This document shows, in pieces, positions 8,454-15,805 of a stretch of DNA of 26,692 nt; position 1 is the stretch's first letter, and every line of letters begins with the position of its first letter. The stretch spans positions 1 through 26,692 of the forward strand of contig DATGKW010000210.1 in assembly GCA_035294465.1 (NCBI GenBank). The letters are read 5' to 3'. A program made the translations under genes and the position numbers. Below the pieces are notes generated by a model. It made no database searches, was not told the DNA's origin, and was given only the letters and a program-made list of their open reading frames with translations. The DNA comes from Paraktedonobacter sp035294465 (GTDB lineage Bacteria > Chloroflexota > Ktedonobacteria > Ktedonobacterales > Ktedonobacteraceae).

Positions 8454-8885
8454 ATGTTAAATAAAATCATGTTGATCGGGAATCTAGGGAAAGACCCTGA
8501 TTTTAATGTCACGTCCGATGGTACGCCTGTCGCGAGGTTCTCCCTGGCTGTTAACCGATACAGCAAAAATAGCAGCGGAGAACGTGTGAAAGAAACCGAT
8601 TGGTTTAACATCGTCGTCTGGCGCCAGCTTGCAGAAATTTGTGAGAAATACCTGCACAAAGGTTCCAAAGTGTATATCGAGGGCCGCCTCTCAGTGCGTA
8701 AATTCAATGACAAAGAAGGCATCCAACGCACTGCGGTAGAGGTTGTTGCCAGCGATATGAAAATGCTCGACTCGAAAGAAGCTTCCGGTGGCTCCAGCAG
8801 CTATGCTGCAAGCGAGGTAGGAGCCAGTTCGAGTACGCAGGGCGATGAGTTTGACCCATTCCTTGACGCAGACGATCTTCCTTAA
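8454..8885 (+). CDS. ssb: Single-stranded DNA-binding protein
   Basis: Coats single-stranded DNA in replication, recombination and repair. The 143-residue product opens MLNKIMLIGNLGKDPDFNVTS and continues with ARFSLAVNRY, ETDWFNIVVWRQLAEICEKYLHKGSKVYIEGRL (split in normal order) and AVEVVASDMKML, a complete OB-fold over residues 1-105. A Ser/Gly-rich linker follows and then the acidic tip DEFDPFLDADDLP. The stop comes straight after Pro, so the terminal Phe of the usual DDIPF/DDLPF tip, which contacts partner proteins, is missing. AAAGGA sits about 9 bases before the ATG. The rpsF-ssb-rpsR order is the common bacterial arrangement. Confidence 0.95.
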   Translation: MLNKIMLIGNLGKDPDFNVTSDGTPVARFSLAVNRYSKNSSGERVKETDWFNIVVWRQLAEICEKYLHKGSKVYIEGRLSVRKFNDKEGIQRTAVEVVASDMKMLDSKEASGGSSSYAASEVGASSSTQGDEFDPFLDADDLP

Positions 8886-8914
8886 ATCCCGCCCAGGGAG
8901 TAAGGAGAAAGTTC

Positions 8915-9199
8915 GTGCAAAAACGATCTGAAGCCGCGCCGCGCCGCGAGCGCAGTGGGCGCAGCGAGCGCGGCGGACGCCGCAAAGTTTGCCAGTTTTG
9001 CCATGACCATGTGCGCGAGATCGATTACAAAGAGGCCAGCCGCTTTATGAAGCGCTACATCTCTGATCGGGGCAAAATTGAGCCACGCCGTAAAACCGGC
9101 ACATGCGCAAAGCACCAGCGCCGGCTGAGCGTGGCACTGAAACAGGCCCGGCATATGGCATTGCTACCCTATACTGCGGAGCACATGCGCGGCATGTAG
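8915..9199 (+). CDS. rpsR: 30S ribosomal protein S18, zinc-binding form
   Basis: Small-subunit protein that binds 16S rRNA together with S6. The 94-residue product starts at GTG with AAGGAGA about 6 bases upstream. The first ~23 residues are very basic (RRERSGRSERGGRR). The core shows YKEASRFMKRYISDRGKIEPRR and ends in the family signature ARHMALLPYT. Cys26 and Cys29 (CQFC) with Cys64 and His67 (CAKH) form the four-ligand zinc site of the C+ type of S18, which suggests the cell is not using a zinc-free paralogue here. It is the last ribosomal gene of the operon and is followed by a large hairpin. Confidence 0.95.
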   Translation: MQKRSEAAPRRERSGRSERGGRRKVCQFCHDHVREIDYKEASRFMKRYISDRGKIEPRRKTGTCAKHQRRLSVALKQARHMALLPYTAEHMRGM

Positions 9200-9217
9200 A
9201 GGGAACGCTTATGCATT

Positions 9218-9283
9218 GCACAGTAAAGGTGAAAGCGTGCTTGAGGGAGACATAGCCGCTCCTTTCACCTTTGCTGTGCTTTT
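9218..9283 (+). terminator. 18-bp hairpin after rpsR
   Basis: Arms at 9218-9235 and 9262-9279 pair over 18 bp with one G-T pair and a 26-nt loop, followed by only four T residues. It begins 19 bases after the rpsR stop and ends 45 bases before the foldase start. No separate promoter is evident after it. It may terminate the ribosomal operon partly, letting some transcripts continue into the foldase gene. Confidence 0.6.
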
Positions 9284-9323
9284 ATATAAACGCAGCCATG
9301 ACTTTAAGCAGAAGGGGAGTTTT

Positions 9324-10796
9324 ATGAGCACTCAAACAGAGCGTCCAGCTCGCAAGCCGCGCAGCCAGCGTGGTTCGGCAGCAAGAAATAGCAGGCGCTA
9401 TAGCAAACAAACCGCATACGTGGGGGCACGCCGCGATGGCAAGCCACTTATTTTCGGTTGGGGAAAGCATCTCTCGCATACCGAGAAGGTCCGCATCCAG
9501 CGCCGCGCCACCTGGGGTGCGGCAGGCTTTGTTGTTCTCCTTCTCATAGCGGTGATTGTTGGCACCTGGATTAATCTCAATATTATCGTTCCCGGTCTTG
9601 CAATGACAACAGTCAATGGTCACGTGATCACCCAGGGAGAATACCGCCAGATGGTTGCGGTAAATACGCAACTTGAATTGAACAAGCTGTATGGTCCTCA
9701 CGGCCTGAAAACCCAGCTCACTGATCTGCAGAAACAGCAAGCACAGGTCAGCGCGACTATTACTCAGGACAATACGCAGATTACCAATCTGAAGAACCAG
9801 ATTAACAAATTGCCCGCAGGCAACAGCTCGCAGCGCACCAGCCTCACCAAGCAGCTCGCGACCGCTCAGACGAAGCTGGCAAACGATCAGAAGCAGAATA
9901 ACAGCCTGCAAAATCAGATCAACAATCTCAACAACAATACCATCCCGGCCGAACAGCAGAACTTCACCCAGTCGCAGATCGGCAACGAAAGTGTGATGTG
10001 GCTACAGGACGACGAGCTGCTGCGCGAATGGCTGGCAACGCAGAGCGCTGCCGTGCAGGCAAAAATTAATCCGAGTCCCGCCCAGGTGAATCGGAGCTTC
10101 AACAGCCTGAAAGCGAATATGCCCACATCGAATGGCTATAATACGTTCCTGAAGCAAATGGGAATCAGCGACGACCAGATTCGCTCGATGCTGACCATTC
10201 TCGACCGGCGCTTCAATGCGCAGCTCTACTTCGCCAAACAGATCACTTCGCCATCCTACCAGGTCGAGGTGCGCGAGATTGTGGTGCAAACGAAGGCCAT
10301 AGCCAACACGGTCCTGCAAGATCTGCAGAAAGGCCAGTCCTTCGCCACGCTGGCAAAGAAATATTCTCAAGATACGAACTCGAACACTAAAGGCGGAAAT
10401 CTTGGCTGGCTGACGCACTACCAGTACATCGATGCCTCTGGCTTCAACGGGCCATCGGTGGTAGATAACTGGATCTTTACTCCTGGCAGGAAAGTCAACG
10501 ATCTCAGCCCGGTGCTCTACGGCAACGGCTCGTATTATATTGTACAGGTCACGGGTATCAGCAAGTCGAAGACCGTTAGCCACACGCTTCTCAAGGCGCT
10601 GCAGAACAACGCGCTCGTAGACTGGCTGCAGGATCACGGCGGCAATGGCATTCCGCTGCCCGGACAGCAAATCAAGATGTCTCCGAATGAGCAAACGATG
10701 CTGCTCGACTCGAATAACCTGCCGCCAAACAATATTCTGCCATCGTCCGCTCCCGCCGCGACTCCAACAACTTCAACAGGAGAAGGAGAACCTTGA
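9324..10796 (+). CDS. Membrane-anchored parvulin-type peptidyl-prolyl isomerase / foldase
   Basis: Helps exported proteins fold outside the membrane by cis-trans isomerisation of prolyl bonds. The 490-residue product starts at an ATG preceded by GAAGGGGAG at ideal spacing; the open frame reaches up to 9216 but runs through the hairpin and has no better site. Layout: very basic cytoplasmic N-terminus (1-63), one membrane helix (about 66-88), a SurA-N-like start (VNGHVITQGEYRQM), a Gln/Asn-rich coiled coil (about 128-205), more SurA-N-like helices, a PpiC domain (about 311-412: FATLAKKYSQD, GGNLGWL, LYGNGSYYIVQV), and a Pro/Ser/Thr-rich tail. The long coiled coil splits the N-terminal chaperone domain, which is unusual. 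It lies between rpsR and hemW. Confidence 0.88.
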   Translation: MSTQTERPARKPRSQRGSAARNSRRYSKQTAYVGARRDGKPLIFGWGKHLSHTEKVRIQRRATWGAAGFVVLLLIAVIVGTWINLNIIVPGLAMTTVNGHVITQGEYRQMVAVNTQLELNKLYGPHGLKTQLTDLQKQQAQVSATITQDNTQITNLKNQINKLPAGNSSQRTSLTKQLATAQTKLANDQKQNNSLQNQINNLNNNTIPAEQQNFTQSQIGNESVMWLQDDELLREWLATQSAAVQAKINPSPAQVNRSFNSLKANMPTSNGYNTFLKQMGISDDQIRSMLTILDRRFNAQLYFAKQITSPSYQVEVREIVVQTKAIANTVLQDLQKGQSFATLAKKYSQDTNSNTKGGNLGWLTHYQYIDASGFNGPSVVDNWIFTPGRKVNDLSPVLYGNGSYYIVQVTGISKSKTVSHTLLKALQNNALVDWLQDHGGNGIPLPGQQIKMSPNEQTMLLDSNNLPPNNILPSSAPAATPTTSTGEGEP

Positions 10797-10843
10797 TCGG
10801 CGTGAAGCGACCTGGCAAAGTACACAACGAAGGCAAATAGAAC

Positions 10844-10870
10844 GAGAGCCGGAGTCAAGCTCCGGCTCTC
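10844..10870 (+). terminator. Perfect 11-bp hairpin after the foldase gene
   Basis: GAGAGCCGGAG and its exact complement are separated by a 5-nt loop, 48 bases past the foldase stop codon. The stem is G/C-rich but no T-run follows. A second, looser 7-bp inverted repeat (10886-10892 with 10937-10943) lies just downstream. It is probably a terminator or RNA 3'-end protector. Confidence 0.55.
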
Positions 10871-10967
10871 CACGCGGAGAAAAACGGGAGGCAGGCTCTG
10901 GCAAATGTGCCCCCAGGTACTTCTCGGCTGGAGCTCGCCTCCCAGCCCTGCGTGTAAAGCCGCGAGC

Positions 10968-10995
10968 TTGCCCTCGGCTCCTGCCCTCGTACTAT
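10968..10995 (+). promoter_or_regulatory. Possible hemW promoter
   Basis: TTGCCC and TACTAT are separated by 16 bp, 26 bases before the hemW start. The boxes are partial matches and the leader would be short, so this is tentative. Its position after a hairpin and before a gene supports it. Confidence 0.3.
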
Positions 10996-11021
10996 TCACA
11001 AAGAAAGAGCAAGCGCGCACC

Positions 11022-12233
11022 ATGGCTACCAGCATACTTGACCGATATCAGCTTCACACACAACCTCTCTCAGAGCTGTTGCAAACGGTCTCTCTTTATC
11101 TCCATATTCCGTTTTGCCACACACGCTGTCATTATTGTGATTTCAACACCTATGCCGGTATCCTGCCACTGCGCGAACCATATGTAAGAGCATTGATAGC
11201 TGAAATTGCCCTGGCCGGAGATATGGCGCGGCTCTCTGACGGCAGCCCGCGACGCGCACGCACAATCTTCTTTGGTGGAGGCACACCCAGCTTGCTGACG
11301 GTAGAACAGGTTGCGCGCCTGCTGGATGCCTGCCGCCGGGCTTTTGCGCTTGACGAGGACGCGGAAATCTCGCTGGAGGCCAATCCCGGCACACTTAGCC
11401 TGGAAAAGCTGCGAGGTCTGCGAGCGGCCGGGGTAAACCGGCTTAGCCTGGGAGCGCAGAGCTTCGACGTCGGGCTGCTACAGACATTGGGACGAATTCA
11501 CTCGCCAGAGGAGATTACCCAGGCAGTACGATCTGCCCGCCTGGCCGGCTTTCCGTCGCTCAACCTGGATTTCATGTTTGGCCTGCCCGGCCAGAGCATA
11601 CGCCACTGGCAGGGGACGCTGGACCAGGCGCTGGCCCTACGCCCCGAACACCTCTCGCTTTACTCGTTAATTCTTGAAGAAGGCACTCCCTTTTATACCT
11701 GGACGCAGGAGGGCCTTATCACGCCCGGAGACGAGGATCTCTGCGCCGACATGTACGAGTACGCCGAAGAGCGCCTGCGGGCCGAAGGCTACGAAAATTA
11801 CGAAATTTCCAACTGGTCGCTGCCAGGCCACCAGTGTCGTCACAATTTGACCTATTGGTGGAACTTGCCCTATATTGGTATGGGAGCAGGCGCGCATTCC
11901 TTCTTTGCGGGCAAACGTTTCTCGGATGCGCTCGATCCCCAGGCATATATTCGCCTGCTCAAAGCCGGGGAGAAGCCGGTAGCCGAGACCGAAGAGATAA
12001 GCCGGCTTCAGGAAATGACCGAGACGGCCTTTCTGAGCCTGCGCACGGCTATGGGTCTGCATTTGCCAACGTTCGCGGAACGTTTCGGCGAGTCGTTCGA
12101 TCATTTTGTCGGCGAACGACTACGTGTGGTAGAAGAAGCTGGCCTGCTGCAGCGCGAACGCGACTGGCTCCGTTTGAGCAAGCGCGGGCGACTGCTCGGC
12201 AACGAGGTCTTTTTTCGGTTGCTGCCAGATTAG
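11022..12233 (+). CDS. hemW: Radical SAM protein HemW (HemN-like heme chaperone)
   Basis: HemW-type proteins bind heme and a [4Fe-4S] cluster and are thought to deliver heme; many are misannotated as coproporphyrinogen dehydrogenase. The 403-residue product from MATSILDR carries the radical SAM motif PFCHTRCHYCDFNTY with Cys32, Cys36 and Cys39. It then shows FFGGGTPSLL, EANPGTLSLEKL, GVNRLSLGAQSFD, LNLDFMFGLPGQ and YEISNWSLPGHQCRHNLTYW. The C-terminal HemN-C domain ends LRLSKRGRLLGNEVFFRLL. Length and cluster spacing fit HemW rather than true HemN, which is longer. The frame is open back to 10905, but that 39-residue extension has no family character. The Shine-Dalgarno is weak (AAGAG 11 nt away). 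Confidence 0.9.
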   Translation: MATSILDRYQLHTQPLSELLQTVSLYLHIPFCHTRCHYCDFNTYAGILPLREPYVRALIAEIALAGDMARLSDGSPRRARTIFFGGGTPSLLTVEQVARLLDACRRAFALDEDAEISLEANPGTLSLEKLRGLRAAGVNRLSLGAQSFDVGLLQTLGRIHSPEEITQAVRSARLAGFPSLNLDFMFGLPGQSIRHWQGTLDQALALRPEHLSLYSLILEEGTPFYTWTQEGLITPGDEDLCADMYEYAEERLRAEGYENYEISNWSLPGHQCRHNLTYWWNLPYIGMGAGAHSFFAGKRFSDALDPQAYIRLLKAGEKPVAETEEISRLQEMTETAFLSLRTAMGLHLPTFAERFGESFDHFVGERLRVVEEAGLLQRERDWLRLSKRGRLLGNEVFFRLLPD

Positions 12234-12251
12234 TGTGTAAGTATTCTTCTG

Positions 12252-12302
12252 TCGCTCTGGCGAAAAGAACGCTCTGGTTTAGCATTTCTTTCGCCAGAGC
12301 GA
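12252..12302 (+). promoter_or_regulatory. Switch-like inverted repeat between hemW and recJ
   Basis: Arms at 12252-12265 and 12289-12302 pair perfectly over 14 bp. The loop holds a second copy of CGCTCTGG (12270-12277), the same 8-mer as in the left arm (12253-12260). The right arm can therefore pair with either copy, giving two exclusive hairpins just upstream of the recJ ribosome site (AAGGA near 12311). No T-run follows. A terminator of hemW, an attenuator of recJ, or both are possible. Confidence 0.5.
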
Positions 12303-12322
12303 AAGGAAAAAAGGATTAAGAT

Positions 12323-14140
12323 GTGGGATTATCGACTTCCTGGGAAACCTTTGATCGCCTGACGCGCGCACAATTTGCCGAGTGTCAACAGGCCGGCATC
12401 GAATTTCTTCACGCTCAATTGCTCTTCAATCGCGGAATACGCTCGCCCGAAGCTATGCGCGCTTTTCTGGATGCCCGCCTGGATCAGATTCCCGATCCGC
12501 GCCAGATGATCGATATGGAACGCGCCCTAACGCGGATCGAGCGCGCATTGCACGAGCGCGAGCACATTACAGTCTACGGCGATTTCGATGCCGACGGCGT
12601 CACCTCGGCCGCCCTGCTGACGCGCGCATTACGCCGCCTGGGGCACCCGGGAGAGCAGCTCTCATCCTACATTCCTGATCGCTTGCAGGGCACGCGCGGC
12701 CTGAGTCGCGCTGCCATTGATCTCCTGCATGCACGCGGAACATCAGTGATCATCACAACCGATTGCGGAAGCTCAGACGTCGAAGAGGTAAATTACGCTC
12801 AGAGCCTGGGTATCGATGTAATCATTACTGATCATCATCACCCGCCTGCCCAGCTTCCACGGGCTGCCGCCATGATCAACCCCTGGCGCCCCGACTGCAC
12901 CTATGGCGAACGATACCTCTGCGGCGTTGGCATAGCTTTTAAACTGGCTCAGGCCCTCTACCAGATCGCCGGATGCACAGAAGAGGTCTGGGGACTGCTC
13001 GATCTGGTAGCAGTCGGCACAGTTGGTGACGTAGCACTGCTCCTGGGTGAGAATCACACGCTGGTACGCGCGGGTATGCAACTACTCAACGCCACGCGCA
13101 ATCCGGGCCTGCAAGCGCTGATCCTGGCATCTCGCCTGCAAGCGGGCAGAATACGCGAGCGGGACATCTCGTTTGCCCTGGCCCCCCGTATCAACGCTGC
13201 CGGGCGTATGAAACATGCGAACCTGGCTTTTCGCCTGCTTACCACCGACGATAGCGCGGAGGCACACGAGCTGGCCACCGAATTGGAAGAACTTAACTCA
13301 TCGCGCCAGAAGCAAACGGAAGAGCTGATGAAACTGGTACGCGAGCAGGCGGATTTGCAGGCCGACAAGCAGGTTATTCTAGTCTATGGAGCAAAAGAGC
13401 AATGGCCGGAGGGCATCATTGGCCTGGTTGCGAGCAAAATGGCGGAAGAGACGCACCGCCCGGTCTTCGTACTCAGCCAGGATAGCGAAACCAGTCGTGG
13501 CTCCGCACGCAGCCAGGAGAACTTCAACATCATTCTAGCCTTGCAAGCTGCACGCCCAGACCTTTTCGAGCGCTTCGGCGGCCATGAGCAGGCAGCGGGC
13601 TTTACTATCGCCAACGCCAATATCCCCGAATTGCACGAACATCTCCTGCGCTATTATGAGGAAGTTCAGGTAAACGCCGGGGCAGTTAGCATAAAGATAC
13701 CGCTCGCAGAGGGCGATGAGCTGGCGGGCCCCGGCAGCGAGGCTGAGGCTGCGCTGGCCTCAGCCGGCTGGCGAGCTGATATGGTGATTACGAAACCGCA
13801 GCTGGTCAACTTGAACACCCTGGCGAAAATCAATCAGCTTGGCCCCTTTGGCGCGGGTAATCCCGAACCAATCTTCCGCATGGACGGACTGCAGATCGTG
13901 CGGCGCTGGCTCACCGGAAACGAGAAACAGCACCTGCGCGTGCGCTTGCGCAGCCAGAATATGACCTTCAATGGCCTGCTGAGGCGTGGAGGCGAGCAAC
14001 TAGCAACCCTCAAAGAAGGAGCAATCGTCCAGGCACTTTTTTCTCTAGAAGAGAGCAGGAGCTCTCTTGAAAGCGAGGCTTCACAGGAAGTATGGTTGAA
14101 GATCCTGGATATCCTGCCCTCTGATTCGGAGAAAGTATAA
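12323..14140 (+). CDS. recJ: Single-stranded-DNA exonuclease RecJ
   Basis: A 5'-3' exonuclease on single-stranded DNA used in recombination and repair. The 605-residue product holds the DHH phosphoesterase motifs GDFDADG (residues 86-92), TTDCGSS (145-151) and TDHHHPP (169-175). NPWRPD and GVGIAFKLAQAL follow, and then the DHHA1 part with PRINAAGRMKHANLAFRLL, EGIIGLVASKMAEE, RGSARS and FGGHEQAAGFTI. A C-terminal OB-like region includes LGPFGAGNPEPIF. The length fits the family. The GTG at 12323 is the first possible start in this frame, since a TAA lies just before it. An out-of-frame ATG two bases upstream (ATGTG) shares the ribosome site and opens a 13-codon frame beginning MWDYRLPG. The ssb gene of the same region encodes a known partner. 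Confidence 0.93.
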   Translation: MGLSTSWETFDRLTRAQFAECQQAGIEFLHAQLLFNRGIRSPEAMRAFLDARLDQIPDPRQMIDMERALTRIERALHEREHITVYGDFDADGVTSAALLTRALRRLGHPGEQLSSYIPDRLQGTRGLSRAAIDLLHARGTSVIITTDCGSSDVEEVNYAQSLGIDVIITDHHHPPAQLPRAAAMINPWRPDCTYGERYLCGVGIAFKLAQALYQIAGCTEEVWGLLDLVAVGTVGDVALLLGENHTLVRAGMQLLNATRNPGLQALILASRLQAGRIRERDISFALAPRINAAGRMKHANLAFRLLTTDDSAEAHELATELEELNSSRQKQTEELMKLVREQADLQADKQVILVYGAKEQWPEGIIGLVASKMAEETHRPVFVLSQDSETSRGSARSQENFNIILALQAARPDLFERFGGHEQAAGFTIANANIPELHEHLLRYYEEVQVNAGAVSIKIPLAEGDELAGPGSEAEAALASAGWRADMVITKPQLVNLNTLAKINQLGPFGAGNPEPIFRMDGLQIVRRWLTGNEKQHLRVRLRSQNMTFNGLLRRGGEQLATLKEGAIVQALFSLEESRSSLESEASQEVWLKILDILPSDSEKV

Positions 14141-14196
14141 GTTCCTGTGCCATGTGGGAAATACCTTTCTCACCTTTTCTAAACAGCACAGGAACT
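14140..14196. terminator. Bidirectional hairpin between recJ and glutamate dehydrogenase
   Basis: An 11-bp perfect inverted repeat (14140-14150 with 14186-14196) overlaps the last base of the recJ stop and ends 8 bases before the stop of the convergent gene. An inner pairing of GTGGGA (14154-14159) with TCTCAC (14167-14172) can lengthen it. Its place between two convergent 3' ends fits a shared terminator, though T-runs are poor. Confidence 0.6.
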
Positions 14197-14204
14197 CGTG
14201 TCTT

Positions 14205-15461
14205 TTACGGATAGACGCCGCGCAGTTCGGTCGCCTCAGCCACGCGGGCCACAGCCAGCAGATAAGCGCCCATGCGCAGGCTGCATTCTTGCTCAGAGGA
14301 CTTCTCTGCCACAGCACGGTAAGAACGCTTCATAATCGTCTCCAGGCGATCATTGATCTCATTTTCGGCCCAGAAGAAGCGCTGCAGATCCTGCACCCAC
14401 TCAAAGTAGCTCACCGTCACGCCTCCGGCGTTGGCCAGGATATCGGGAACGACCGTGATACCGGCATCGTTAAAGACTTTGTCGGCCTCGGGATCGGTCG
14501 GACCATTAGCCGCCTCGACAATCAGACGGGGCTTAACGCGAGCAGCATTCTTGCCGGTTAACTGGTTCTCCAGAGCGGCGGGAATCAACACGTCACAGGG
14601 CAGTTCAAGCAATTCGGCGTTCGAGACCGGCTCAGCCTCTGGCAAGCCCTGGAGCGAACCATGCTCCTTTGAGTGACGCAGCGCGCGATATACATCAATG
14701 CCTCTAGGATTATAAACGCCACCACTGATATCGCTCAGACCAACAACTTTGCAATGAAGTTCATCATATAAGAGGCGAGCGGTGATGCTACCCACATTGC
14801 CAAAGCCCTGGATCACCACCGCACACTCTTCAGGCCTCATATTCTTATCAAGCATCGCCTCGCGAGTAACTACCATCACGCCACGCGCGGTAGCCTCCAT
14901 ACGCCCTTCGCTGCCACCAATGCCAATTGGCTTGCCGGTAATCACCGCAGGAACAGAGTACCCTTTATGCATCGAATATGTATCCATAATCCAGGCCATG
15001 ATTTGAGGATTGGTATTCATATCAGGAGCGGGAATATCGCTATCGGGACCCATTAAGATGGAAATTTCAGTTGCGTAGCGGCGAGTGAGGCGTTCTAGTT
15101 CAGAGGAAGACATCTTATGGGGATCACAGATCACGCCGCCCTTGGCGCCGCCAAAGGGGATACCAACAACTGCGCATTTCCAGGTCATCCACATGGCTAG
15201 AGCGCGCACCTCGTCGAGCGAGACTTCGGGGCTGAAACGAATGCCGCCCTTGGCCGGGCCACGGTTGATGTTATGCTGAACACGATAACCGGTAAACATT
15301 TCAACGTCGCCATTATCCATACGCACCGGGAAATGAACGATAAGCTCACGTTTCGGTTTGCGCAAGATTGCGCGCATTGCTTGAGAGAGGCCAAGACGCT
15401 CGGCGGCCTCGTCGAATTGGGTGACCGCCACATCATAGGGATTCATCAGGTTGATAGCCAT
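14205..15461 (-). CDS. gdhA: Glutamate dehydrogenase (Glu/Leu/Phe/Val dehydrogenase family)
   Basis: Interconverts glutamate with 2-oxoglutarate and ammonia using NAD(P). The 418-residue product from MAINLMNPYD shows the family motifs YRVQHNINRGPAKGGIRF (Lys71), MTWKCAVVGIPFGGAKGG (catalytic Lys107), the dinucleotide-binding VIQGFGNVGS near residue 215, and EAANGPTDPEAD. The start is the second ATG, because GAGGAGGA directly abuts the first ATG at 15470 and stands about 9 bases before this one, the normal distance. NAD or NADP preference cannot be judged safely. It diverges from arginase, whose product feeds glutamate, so the gene pair fits amino-acid nitrogen handling. Confidence 0.93.
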   Translation of the reverse strand: MAINLMNPYDVAVTQFDEAAERLGLSQAMRAILRKPKRELIVHFPVRMDNGDVEMFTGYRVQHNINRGPAKGGIRFSPEVSLDEVRALAMWMTWKCAVVGIPFGGAKGGVICDPHKMSSSELERLTRRYATEISILMGPDSDIPAPDMNTNPQIMAWIMDTYSMHKGYSVPAVITGKPIGIGGSEGRMEATARGVMVVTREAMLDKNMRPEECAVVIQGFGNVGSITARLLYDELHCKVVGLSDISGGVYNPRGIDVYRALRHSKEHGSLQGLPEAEPVSNAELLELPCDVLIPAALENQLTGKNAARVKPRLIVEAANGPTDPEADKVFNDAGITVVPDILANAGGVTVSYFEWVQDLQRFFWAENEINDRLETIMKRSYRAVAEKSSEQECSLRMGAYLLAVARVAEATELRGVYP

Positions 15462-15479
15462 ACAATACATTCCTCCTCG

Positions 15480-15602
15480 CTGTTGACTGTAGAGACAACA
15501 GATGCAGCATTACATAAGAAGCGCCATTGCTTCACAGCACATCCATGCCAAAGTATTTTGTGGTACATACTAAAGCCCGCCAGAAGCAGAAGCCAGGCGG
15601 GC
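15480..15602 (-). promoter_or_regulatory. Leader of the glutamate dehydrogenase gene with two hairpins
   Basis: Between the proposed promoter and the start codon lie about 150 bases. A 7-bp G/C stem with a 14-nt loop (15575-15581 with 15596-15602) is followed in the minus direction by TTTA. A 6-bp CTGTTG/CAACAG hairpin (15480-15485 with 15496-15501) sits just before the ribosome site. No known riboswitch or T-box pattern was recognised. Confidence 0.35.
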
Positions 15603-15622
15603 CTGCAATACGTGCCATTCTT

Positions 15623-15652
15623 AGTATAGCACCTAACGCTGGTTAGATTCAA
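15623..15652 (-). promoter_or_regulatory. Probable promoter of glutamate dehydrogenase
   Basis: In the minus direction TTGAAT (15647-15652) and TATACT (15623-15628) are separated by 18 bp, each a close match to sigma-70 boxes. The start codon lies about 160 bases downstream, which leaves the hairpin-bearing leader. Bases 15653-15729 between this and the arginase promoter show nothing else. Confidence 0.55.
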
Positions 15653-15729
15653 GTTCAAATGCTGTTGTTCGCCAGCGAAGATTAGCCGTGTTGTTTAGTT
15701 GGATGCCTCATCATTTGCTCAATTGGCCC

Positions 15730-15758
15730 TCGACAAGAAATCTGAGACTGTCTATAAT
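15730..15758 (+). promoter_or_regulatory. Sigma-70-type promoter of arginase
   Basis: TCGACA (15730-15735) and a perfect TATAAT (15753-15758) are separated by 17 bp. The transcript would begin near 15765, about 40 bases before the arginase ATG. This is one of the two best promoters in the window. Confidence 0.75.
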
Positions 15759-15805
15759 AGAGGCGAGATGGAAGTACTGTTCAATGGCGAACAGGAGGTT
15801 GATAT

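Noticed and set aside
10002..10694. 230-residue open frame on the minus strand
   Set aside because: It lies opposite the foldase PpiC region, whose motifs are convincing in the plus frame.
10905..11021. 39-residue N-terminal extension of HemW
   Set aside because: It runs through a hairpin arm and a candidate promoter, and HemW proteins normally start close to the radical SAM motif.
12343..12352. GGGAAAC as a -1 programmed frameshift site joining the ATG frame to recJ
   Set aside because: In the ATG frame the codons are GGG AAA, so the X XXY YYZ phase needed for tandem slippage is wrong.
15640..15665. GTTCAAAT, like a tRNA T-loop
   Set aside because: The flanking bases do not form a T-arm stem and no acceptor or anticodon arm could be found.
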